A stretch of 5,348 bases of DNA from Flemingiibacterium sp045649205 (GTDB lineage: Bacteria > Bacillota > Clostridia > Oscillospirales > CAG-272). Numbering within the stretch: position 1 is the first letter of the stretch; the number at the start of each line of letters is the position of its first letter. A model generated the notes under the pieces. The model was not told where the DNA came from. It saw nothing but the letters and a program-made list of their open reading frames with translations, and did not search any database. The stretch is from the NCBI GenBank assembly GCA_045649205.1, contig JAZRPJ010000228.1, forward strand, positions 1 to 5,348, in the 5' to 3' direction. Made by a program: the position numbers and the translations under genes. Shown here piece by piece: positions 1 through 5,171 of the stretch.

Positions 1-1326
1 GATCGATTCTTCAAATCCGAAATAGGAGAGAGTGGGGTCGAATACGATGCTGTCAAAGATGATTTCGATCATGTCAGCCCAATTATCATCGCGAGCGAAC
101 TTTGTACCGAGAGTGTCCTCGATGTATGCGGGGATAACTTCTTCTTCACTGTAGTAAGCGAGAAGCTCAATAACATCGCCCACCATTTCGTAAGAATCTT
201 CGCTTACAGAGAAGGGAACGGACATAAGACCGGACCAGTCCAGTGAACGGTAATCTTCCTGATGTTCGTCATATTTCGGGAAGGGAAGAATGCCGAAAGC
301 AACATCTGCATTACGGATGTTCCAGAAATAACTGAATCCGAGAAGTGTGAAGAGGCAGCGATCGGAGTCTATGGTAAGAGCGGTTTCAGCATGGACGTTA
401 CTGGGGTCCTGTAATCCATCGTCAACGAACACATATGTGTCGGGCCCGAGGAGGAGAGCTTCGAGCTTATCCATGAGATTGTAGGCTTTGTCACTGTTGA
501 AGACAAGCTCAAATTCGCCGTCATCGTTTTTCGAAATAATGTTAACATCAGCAGATTGTATGAAGTTAGTAAGATACCAGTCATCGGGGGCGGAAAAACC
601 GTAGGTGTCATTGTGATCCCAAACGGTATCGCCGTTTTCGTTGGTAACGCCGGCCATCATTTCGAGCATTTTATCGATGGTCCATTCGCCGCTGCGCACA
701 AGATCGTAGGGGCTTTCAAGATGGTTTTCCTCTATTATTCTGCTGTTGAAAATTACAACGGCAGGGTCGGGGATCATATAGTCGGAAATACAGAAGAACT
801 GCTTGCCGTCTACCTTAAGGGCGTCGTTTGCATTCTGGTTAAACCACTCCCCGGTGAAGTCAATGCCGAGATTGTTCATATCGGTGAGATAGCCGTTTAC
901 CACAAGATCGCTGTTGTTTTTGATGCAGTGAGAGAGAAGGATCTGATAAAGGTCGTCGTTGGTAGCAACTGCCGAGGCGATGGGCTCATAGTAGTCCTGA
1001 ACTGTCGGTACGTGCTCGTAGGTAATGTCAACTCCGAGATATTCCTCTACTTTAATCTCCCGGTTGTAAAGTGCCTTATTTAAAATGTCGGTCATGTCAT
1101 CGCCGGGATCAAAGCAGGTTTTGTAAAGTGACCAATCGTACATAAGAATGTTGACGGTGCCCTCGTAATTCTGCTCTTCGATGCCTGCGGGAAGAACATC
1201 TTTAACTGGAGCGGTGGTACCTGCATCGGTGGTATCCTTGGTGACGTCATCGTTGCCATTTCCGCAGGCTGCGAGGGATAGCATCATTGATGCTAAAAGC
1301 ATTGCTGAAATAATGCGCTTTTTTAT
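1..1326 (-). CDS. Extracellular solute-binding lipoprotein of a carbohydrate-type ABC transporter (3' end cut by window)
   Basis: This reads as a secreted lipoprotein that captures a substrate, probably a sugar or oligosaccharide, for an ABC importer. The frame is open from the left edge and gives 442 visible residues; relatives are usually a little longer, so only the C-terminus should be missing. Residues 2-21 form a lipoprotein signal: KKR, a hydrophobic stretch, then lipobox L18-A19-A20-C21. A Thr/Asp-rich linker follows, then the first strand of the binding fold (GTVNILMYDWS, about 56-66). YDLVRSGEWTIDKML (207-221) and FGILPFPKYDE (344-354) are typical of family 1-like binding proteins in Clostridia. 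The start is odd: the in-frame stop TGA at 1344-1342 leaves no ATG, GTG or TTG before the ATG at 1302-1300, which would lose the charged signal N-terminus. An AGGA 7 nt upstream points to ATA at 1326-1324. It is the fifth gene of the operon. The family is fairly sure, the ligand unknown. Confidence 0.85.
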   Translation of the reverse strand, partial: MKKRIISAMLLASMMLSLAACGNGNDDVTKDTTDAGTTAPVKDVLPAGIEEQNYEGTVNILMYDWSLYKTCFDPGDDMTDILNKALYNREIKVEEYLGVDITYEHVPTVQDYYEPIASAVATNDDLYQILLSHCIKNNSDLVVNGYLTDMNNLGIDFTGEWFNQNANDALKVDGKQFFCISDYMIPDPAVVIFNSRIIEENHLESPYDLVRSGEWTIDKMLEMMAGVTNENGDTVWDHNDTYGFSAPDDWYLTNFIQSADVNIISKNDDGEFELVFNSDKAYNLMDKLEALLLGPDTYVFVDDGLQDPSNVHAETALTIDSDRCLFTLLGFSYFWNIRNADVAFGILPFPKYDEHQEDYRSLDWSGLMSVPFSVSEDSYEMVGDVIELLAYYSEEEVIPAYIEDTLGTKFARDDNWADMIEIIFDSIVFDPTLSYFGFEESI

Positions 1327-1332
1327 AAACTT

Positions 1333-1338
1333 TTCCTT
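1333..1338 (-). promoter_or_regulatory. Ribosome binding site pointing to an ATA start
   Basis: The minus strand reads AAGGAA at 1338-1333. Its AGGA core (1337-1334) is followed by seven bases (AAAGTTT) and then ATA at 1326-1324. This is the best purine-rich site between the preceding stop (1373) and the signal peptide, and the spacing is normal for an initiation codon at ATA. The alternative ATG at 1302-1300 has no comparable site in front of it. Confidence 0.6.
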
Positions 1339-1372
1339 TCTTCAATACTAGGTCGTATTTCCGGCTTTTACG

Positions 1373-2272
1373 TTATTCAGGAATGGAAACGTCAACGATC
1401 CTGCCTTCTGTATACGCCTTGATTGTGGCATCAATGATGTAAACGGGAGCGAGTATATCTTCGTCTGTAAGGTTGGATTTCCCGCTTTTCAGCACCTCGC
1501 AGAAAGCTCTGACCTCCGGCATATAGTACGGCTCGTCATGACCGAAAAGGTTTACGCGGCGGGAACGCAAGCCGCCGTCATCGAAATGTACGGATATTGA
1601 GTAATTTGTACCGAAGTAAGCGGAAACTAAATAGTTTTCATAGTGATAGAGGGCGTGAACACCGAAATTATCACGGAGGGCTTGCACAGCTTTAACCTTG
1701 TTGCCGAAAGTACGGGTCATCATCTGCACGAGATGCTGGGAATAGAACCAGAAATTGCCGAAAGGATTGACCATATTGATGGGAGCGGTAACGTGTCCTC
1801 CGGAAATGGCGTCTTCCTTGGTCTTTTCGCTGACCTCCGCCATGAGATCGAGTACGTCAGGGCAAAGAGGGAGAGAGGAACCGCCGGTGAGTATAGCACC
1901 GTATTCCTTTGCAAGGTCTACCAGCTTATGGGCCTCGGCGATATCACGGGTGTAAGGTTTGTCAACCCAGACTACCATACCCTTTTTGATGTATTCTTCC
2001 GCAAACTTAAGATGGTCCGCACCGTCCCTTGCGGTAACCATAATAGCATCAACCTCATCAAGGAGGTCGTTATAGTGATCGACAAAGCGGGTGCAGGCGC
2101 TCATTTCCTTGATCTTCTCCATGCCTTCCTTGCCGCCCGCTGTTGAGTAGTCGCCGTATACGCCTACAAGCTCTACGTCAGGGAAGATTTTTTCGCTCTC
2201 TTTTGGGGCGAATACAGATGAAAAATTCCATGCATGGCTGTTGTCGATGCCGAGTATTCCAACTTTAAACAT
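1373..2272 (-). CDS. Gfo/Idh/MocA family oxidoreductase, short divergent form (299 aa)
   Basis: This is probably a cytoplasmic NAD(P)-dependent dehydrogenase acting on a sugar, sugar derivative or cyclitol. The N-terminal Rossmann part starts MFKVGILGIDNSHAW (1-15). The family's usual GxGxxG/A loop appears here as G8-I-D10-N-S-H13, with Asp and His where glycine and alanine are common. VDAIMVTARDGADH (74-87) is the strand-loop before the motif helix, and VDKPYTRD (103-110) is the family's EKP motif in DKP form, with probable catalytic Lys105. FYSQHLVQMM (176-185) holds a candidate catalytic His180 in a degenerate version of the usual DxGxHxxD helix. At 299 aa it is shorter than the usual 330-390 aa. 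AAGGAGG lies five bases before the ATG, and the gap to the upstream oxidoreductase gene is 10 bp, so the two are probably translationally coupled. The family call is firm; whether it is a normal dehydrogenase is less so. Confidence 0.87.
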   Translation of the reverse strand: MFKVGILGIDNSHAWNFSSVFAPKESEKIFPDVELVGVYGDYSTAGGKEGMEKIKEMSACTRFVDHYNDLLDEVDAIMVTARDGADHLKFAEEYIKKGMVVWVDKPYTRDIAEAHKLVDLAKEYGAILTGGSSLPLCPDVLDLMAEVSEKTKEDAISGGHVTAPINMVNPFGNFWFYSQHLVQMMTRTFGNKVKAVQALRDNFGVHALYHYENYLVSAYFGTNYSISVHFDDGGLRSRRVNLFGHDEPYYMPEVRAFCEVLKSGKSNLTDEDILAPVYIIDATIKAYTEGRIVDVSIPE

Positions 2273-2282
2273 AATTTCCTCC

Positions 2283-3353
2283 TTAATAAAGTGTAGGCAT
2301 GGGATTCTGTGAGTGAACGAGCTCCATTATGCGAATCTGCTGGAGAACTCTTTCGGGCTTGATGAGAAGCTCTTCGCCCTTTGTAAGGTGATTATAAACA
2401 TTGGTGTAATAAATCTGAACCGCAGTAGTGAAAGCATCACCGGTGAGTTCTTCCTCAAACTCATTCCACTCAAGCTCTTCGCTGCAGTAAGAGGGGTATA
2501 CGCCATCCTCGCCGCGGAGGGGCTCCAGATCCAGCTTGGGCATTTCTTTGTCGTTGTGGTATTTCCACTTGATGCTACCCATAGTTGCAATAAGTGAACC
2601 CTTTTCTGCGTATACGTTGTATACCCAGCTTCCGTAATTGTTGGTGGAATTAATTTCAATGTCAACAATAGGCTTGTCGGGATATGTGAGGATTATCTTT
2701 GCGCAGTCCTCCGCATCGCCGGCAGAATTCATTCTGCGAAGAATAGAGAATACATTCGGGGTTTCATCATCGGGAATGTTAAGGAAGTTGAGAGCCTGGT
2801 CCATAGGATGAGGACCGGTATTGAGGAGCGCACCGCCGTAGTAACGGTTGGAGGTCTGCCAGTCGTATCTGCGTCCGAAGCCACCGAAACGAATATTGAT
2901 TTGATGGATCTTACCCAGCTTTCCGCTTTCCAAAATCTCTTTTGTTCTTTCGTGGTATTTAACAAGGCGAGCCTGCTGGAATACGGTGAGCATAACATTA
3001 TTTGCTTTGGCTGTATTGATCATCTCTTCCACCTGCATTGCATATCTGGAGAAGGGCTTTTCGCAGACTACGTTCATACCGTGATTCAGAAGATCCATTG
3101 TGACCGGGAAATGGTCCTTGGAGAAGGTAGAGTTTATAACGAAATCCAGGTCATTTCTTTTGAAAAGCTCGCGGTAATCCTCATAAACATCACAGCCGAA
3201 TTCCTCTGCCGCTCTCGCACGTCTTTCGGGGATGTAGTCAACAACTGCAACTACGTTGAACAGTTCCTTTGCGTGGTCGGTAAGAAAATATTTACCGTGA
3301 ATGTCGCGTCCGCTTCGACCCTGGCCGATGATGGCTAAATTGAGTTTTTTCAT
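2283..3353 (-). CDS. Gfo/Idh/MocA family NAD(P)-dependent oxidoreductase (356 aa)
   Basis: This is a predicted cytoplasmic dehydrogenase of the glucose-fructose oxidoreductase/inositol dehydrogenase family, likely oxidising a hydroxyl of a sugar, glycoside or cyclitol. It has the full family layout: the dinucleotide loop GQGRSG (10-15), the acidic end of the second strand at VVAVVDY (34-40; Asp39 suggests NAD preference), VCEKPFSR (96-103) with catalytic Lys99, and GGALLNTGPHPMDQAL (173-188) with candidate catalytic His182 and Asp185. The usual Asp before xGxH is Asn178 here. Length is normal for the family. GGAG lies nine bases before the ATG, and the gap to the TIM-barrel gene is 15 bp. It is the more canonical of two adjacent family members that are clearly not recent duplicates, differing in length and motifs. 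The substrate cannot be inferred from the sequence alone. Confidence 0.92.
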   Translation of the reverse strand: MKKLNLAIIGQGRSGRDIHGKYFLTDHAKELFNVVAVVDYIPERRARAAEEFGCDVYEDYRELFKRNDLDFVINSTFSKDHFPVTMDLLNHGMNVVCEKPFSRYAMQVEEMINTAKANNVMLTVFQQARLVKYHERTKEILESGKLGKIHQINIRFGGFGRRYDWQTSNRYYGGALLNTGPHPMDQALNFLNIPDDETPNVFSILRRMNSAGDAEDCAKIILTYPDKPIVDIEINSTNNYGSWVYNVYAEKGSLIATMGSIKWKYHNDKEMPKLDLEPLRGEDGVYPSYCSEELEWNEFEEELTGDAFTTAVQIYYTNVYNHLTKGEELLIKPERVLQQIRIMELVHSQNPMPTLY

Positions 3354-3368
3354 TTTTCTTTTCTCCTT

Positions 3369-4232
3369 TTACTTGTTTATTTTATTGAGAATTTTATTAA
3401 GTTCGGTAATACATTCATCGCAGGCGATGTCGCCCATGGCAGAAAATGCGCTGCCCTTGGGGTTGCGCATAAGCTCCTCGGTAAGTGCCATTCCCTTTGG
3501 CTTGTAGTGAGGCTCAAGCACCAATGCCCCCTCGTATCCGGATGCGATGAATTCACGCATCATGCCTTCATAATCAACCACGCCGCTGCCGATAGCCACG
3601 ACTTCCGGCTTTCCGTCAACCAGAAGAGCGTCCTTGATGTGAACGTGGCAGAAAATATCCTTTACGGCATTGTATCCGTCGGGAAAGGGTACCTCGTAAG
3701 GCTCGCCGAAGATATTGTTGCCGGGTTCGTAGAGAGCGCGGAGGGTGGGTGAATTTATGTAGTTCACGGTTTCCGCAATTTTTGAGCAGTTCACGGAATG
3801 AGTGGTAGGCTCGGACTCAAGAACAAGGGTCACGCATGCCGCCTCGCATAGGGCGATGGCTTCCTTAAATGCCTCGGCGATCTTTTCCATTGTCACGCCG
3901 TCTTCTTTATAGAAGTCGAAGCAGCGGATCATCTTAAAGCCAAGCTCATCCCTGTGGGCAAGGAGCCGCTTCAAGCCTTTGATGTGTGCTTTTCTTTCAG
4001 CCTCGTCGGAGTAGAGGCACTTGAAGAGGGGGGAAGAAATGCATACGAGTGGAAGGCCGTACTCCTTTGTAAGCTTTGCGATCTTCGTGAAGTCTTCATC
4101 AGTGTATTCAAATGGACCTTTTTCCCAAGCAGAGCGAAGCTCCACACATTCGAGTCCGTTGTCCTTGGCAAAACGAAGTGCTTCTTCAAAATCCTGGGAG
4201 ATTTCGTCGGTTATGACTCCAATACGAAACAT
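3369..4232 (-). CDS. Sugar phosphate isomerase/epimerase-type TIM barrel (xylose isomerase-like, 287 aa)
   Basis: This is a predicted metal-dependent (beta/alpha)8 enzyme of the AP endonuclease 2/xylose isomerase-like superfamily, which holds sugar and cyclitol isomerases, epimerases, dehydratases and 3-keto-glycoside cleaving enzymes. Visible marks are MFRIGVITDEIS (1-12), the first strand; ECVELR (28-33) with Glu31; LVLESEP (136-142) with likely metal ligand Glu139; ALYEPGNN (166-173), where Glu169 sits where Asp is usual; HVHIKD (196-201) with ligand His198; and LVLEPHY (237-243) with ligand Glu240. The reading frame extends 15 codons upstream to an ATG at 4277, but AAGGAGGT ends four bases before the ATG at 4232 and the protein then begins exactly at its first strand, so the shorter start is chosen. 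It lies 13 bp after the NagB-like gene. The fold is sure; the reaction is open. Confidence 0.9.
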   Translation of the reverse strand: MFRIGVITDEISQDFEEALRFAKDNGLECVELRSAWEKGPFEYTDEDFTKIAKLTKEYGLPLVCISSPLFKCLYSDEAERKAHIKGLKRLLAHRDELGFKMIRCFDFYKEDGVTMEKIAEAFKEAIALCEAACVTLVLESEPTTHSVNCSKIAETVNYINSPTLRALYEPGNNIFGEPYEVPFPDGYNAVKDIFCHVHIKDALLVDGKPEVVAIGSGVVDYEGMMREFIASGYEGALVLEPHYKPKGMALTEELMRNPKGSAFSAMGDIACDECITELNKILNKINK

Positions 4233-4236
4233 TTTT

Positions 4237-4244
4237 ACCTCCTT
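4237..4244 (-). promoter_or_regulatory. Strong ribosome binding site fixing the TIM-barrel start
   Basis: AAGGAGGT on the minus strand is a full match to the 16S anti-Shine-Dalgarno, four bases before ATG 4232-4230. It begins one base after the TGA stop of the preceding gene (4248-4246), giving TGATAAGGAGG with two overlapping-region stops. This rules out the longer start at 4277, which would lie inside the upstream coding region. Confidence 0.85.
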
Positions 4245-4245
4245 A

Positions 4246-5007
4246 TCAGAGTAAATATTTACCGCTGTCGCGGTCACAGTACATGATGGCGTTCGGATGC
4301 TTTCTCATGACGGTGGCAGGGCAATGCTCGTCGATCTTATCGGTGGTCATTACCTCGCGTACCGCATTAGCCTTGGTAGGTGCGGGAACCACGCAGAAGA
4401 GATAATCGCCGGCAAACAGTGTAGGTACTGTCAAAGTCAGCGCAATCTTCGGTACCTTGTCGATGTGGCTGAAGCAGTCGTCGTTTACCTGCTGCTGACG
4501 GCAGATATCGTCAAGCTCGACGGGTTTTACAGCAGCCTTGTCATTAAAGTCAGCCATGTCGGGGTCGTTGAATGCGATGTGACCGTTTTCGCCGATGCCG
4601 AGGCAGACGATGTCCACGGGATGACTCTTTAAAAGCTCGGTATAGCGTGCACATTCAGCCATGCAGTCCTCTGTCTGACCGTTTATGTAGTTGACGCTCT
4701 TAAAGGGCACTTTATCGAAAATATGTCTTGCAAGAAAGTTGCCGAAGCCCTGGGGAGCTTCCTTTTCAAGACCGATGTATTCGTCCATGTGGAAAGCGTT
4801 GATACGTCCCCAGTCGATATCCTTTTTAATGAGAGCGGCGAGCATATCCTGCTGGGAAGGAGCGGCGGCGAAGATCATATTGATCGCCTCTTTTTTCTGA
4901 AGAAGCTCGTTTATCTTGTTTGCCACGTCCTCTGCGGCTGCCTCACCCATTTCGGCACGGGTATCGAAAATTTCTGCTGTAAGTAAGTCTTTTTTTACGG
5001 TGATCAT
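4246..5007 (-). CDS. Glucosamine-6-phosphate deaminase-like protein (NagB/6-phosphogluconolactonase superfamily, 253 aa)
   Basis: In NagB proper the reaction is glucosamine-6-phosphate to fructose-6-phosphate plus ammonia, in the cytoplasm. Family marks are FHMDEYIGL (72-80), with Asp75 matching the general base; LGIGENGHIAFNDP (136-149), with the ring-opening histidine His143; an Arg at 170 in DICRQQQVND, possibly phosphate-binding; and PAPTKANAV (208-216), with Lys212 at the site of the phosphate-contacting lysine. Three things are unusual. Asn141 replaces the Asp of E. coli NagB (Asn is known in Bacillus-type enzymes). Asp148 replaces the usual Glu of FNEP. The phosphate loop is FAAAPSQQDM (46-55) rather than the GxTP type. 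Length is close to Bacillus-type NagB. AGGAGG lies five bases before the ATG. It is the first gene of the operon, facing the regulator. The superfamily is sure; the substrate may be an altered amino sugar or sugar phosphate, so nagB is not assigned. Confidence 0.87.
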   Translation of the reverse strand: MITVKKDLLTAEIFDTRAEMGEAAAEDVANKINELLQKKEAINMIFAAAPSQQDMLAALIKKDIDWGRINAFHMDEYIGLEKEAPQGFGNFLARHIFDKVPFKSVNYINGQTEDCMAECARYTELLKSHPVDIVCLGIGENGHIAFNDPDMADFNDKAAVKPVELDDICRQQQVNDDCFSHIDKVPKIALTLTVPTLFAGDYLFCVVPAPTKANAVREVMTTDKIDEHCPATVMRKHPNAIMYCDRDSGKYLL

Positions 5008-5035
5008 TGAATCCTCCTAAATACATTTAATAATC

Positions 5036-5071
5036 TAAAATTATTATACAATGAAATATTTTCAATGAACA
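5036..5071 (-). promoter_or_regulatory. Candidate operon promoter with perfect -10 and weak -35
   Basis: On the minus strand TATAAT lies at 5048-5043. Seventeen bases upstream the hexamer at 5071-5066 reads TGTTCA, only three of six matches to TTGACA. Transcription would start near 5036, leaving a leader of about 29 nt that holds the AGGAGG of the NagB-like gene (5018-5013). A good -10 with a poor -35 fits a promoter that needs an activator, and a divergent AraC-type regulator is adjacent. The -10 is seen directly; dependence on an activator is inference. Confidence 0.6.
5049..5069. repeat. Direct repeat CAATGAA x2 between the operon -35 and -10
   Basis: CAATGAA occurs at 5049-5055 and again at 5063-5069 on the plus strand, 14 bp apart start to start. 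The first copy and the intervening 5-bp-arm palindrome TGAAA-TAT-TTTCA (5052-5064) fill the spacer of the leftward promoter, and the second copy overlaps its -35. The position would suit a repressor or regulator site, but the region is AT-rich and the repeat could be chance. Confidence 0.35.
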
Positions 5072-5081
5072 TAGAAAATCA

Positions 5082-5107
5082 TGCCAAATATATTGACAAT
5101 ATTGCCA
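5082..5107. promoter_or_regulatory. Candidate AraC-type operator: TGCCA boxes 21 bp apart
   Basis: TGCCA occurs at 5082-5086 and 5103-5107, read as TGGCA twice on the operon strand. The 21-bp period is two helical turns, the classic spacing of AraC-family direct-repeat half-sites. The pair lies just upstream of the leftward operon -35. The right-hand box sits inside the -35/-10 spacer of the rightward regulator promoter, so one protein could activate the operon and damp its own gene. Between the boxes is a 13-bp palindrome, ATATTG-A-CAATAT (5090-5102). Placement is suggestive; binding is inferred. Confidence 0.4.
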
Positions 5108-5121
5108 TTGTGAGGTATAAT
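5093..5121 (+). promoter_or_regulatory. Perfect-consensus sigma-A/sigma70 promoter for the AraC-type regulator
   Basis: TTGACA at 5093-5098 and TATAAT at 5116-5121 are separated by exactly 17 bp, matching the consensus at all twelve positions and in spacing. Transcription would begin near 5128, giving a leader of about 44 nt before the TTG start of the regulator gene. It is back to back with the leftward operon promoter, their -35 elements about 20 bp apart. Confidence 0.85.
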
Positions 5122-5135
5122 TAATTGTAAATAAG

Positions 5136-5152
5136 CACTTTACTTAAAAGTG
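5136..5152 (+). other. Small inverted repeat in the regulator leader
   Basis: CACTTT (5136-5141) and AAAGTG (5147-5152) are exact complements around the 5-nt loop ACTTA. In RNA this would be a 6-bp hairpin ending about 7 nt before the ribosome binding site; in DNA it could be a short operator. No U-run follows, so it is not a terminator. Its weakness makes chance a fair explanation. Confidence 0.3.
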
Positions 5153-5159
5153 AGAGGGC

Positions 5160-5164
5160 AGGTG
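5160..5164 (+). promoter_or_regulatory. Ribosome binding site deciding a TTG start
   Basis: AGGTG at 5160-5164 matches the 3' part of the AGGAGGTG consensus and is followed by seven bases before TTG at 5172-5174. An in-frame TGA at 5151-5153 closes the frame upstream with no ATG or GTG between, so TTG is the best available start. Confidence 0.65.
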
Positions 5165-5171
5165 CCGGATT

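Larger units (their letters stand above)
5008..5171. other. Divergent intergenic control region
   Basis: This 164-bp AT-rich stretch separates the leftward operon from the rightward AraC-type gene. It holds both promoters, both leading ribosome binding sites, the TGCCA pair and the CAATGAA repeat described separately. No open frame, RNA gene or riboswitch-like structure was recognised in it. Confidence 0.8.

Noticed and set aside
556..1083. Open frame of 175 codons on the plus strand
   Set aside because: It is the codon-aligned antisense shadow of the solute-binding protein gene. It lacks a convincing ribosome binding site, and the minus strand frame carries clear family motifs and a lipoprotein signal.
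1344..1359. AATAC/GTATT inverted repeat between the 299-aa oxidoreductase and binding protein genes as a terminator or attenuator
   Set aside because: The stem is only five pairs, mostly A-T, with a 6-nt loop and no U-run, too weak for a terminator.
2808..3338. Open frame of 176 codons on the plus strand
   Set aside because: Antisense to the well-supported 356-aa oxidoreductase; its translation shows no recognisable domain and it has no independent start signal.
1373..3353. The two Gfo/Idh/MocA genes as a recent tandem duplication
   Set aside because: They differ in length, nucleotide loop (GIDNSH against GQGRSG), lysine motif (DKP against EKP) and catalytic helix, so they are distant family members.
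4233..4277. Fifteen-codon N-terminal extension of the TIM-barrel protein
   Set aside because: It would overlap the end of the NagB-like gene and has no ribosome binding site, whereas AAGGAGGT precisely precedes the ATG at 4232.
5052..5064. TGAAATATTTTCA as a catabolite-control (cre) site
   Set aside because: It is 13 bp rather than 14 and lacks the central CG pair of the cre consensus, so it is better read as a chance AT-rich palindrome or part of the CAATGAA repeat.
5021..5171. Riboswitch or small RNA in the intergenic region
   Set aside because: Both leaders are short (about 29 and 44 nt) and contain no conserved riboswitch core or strong multi-stem fold.
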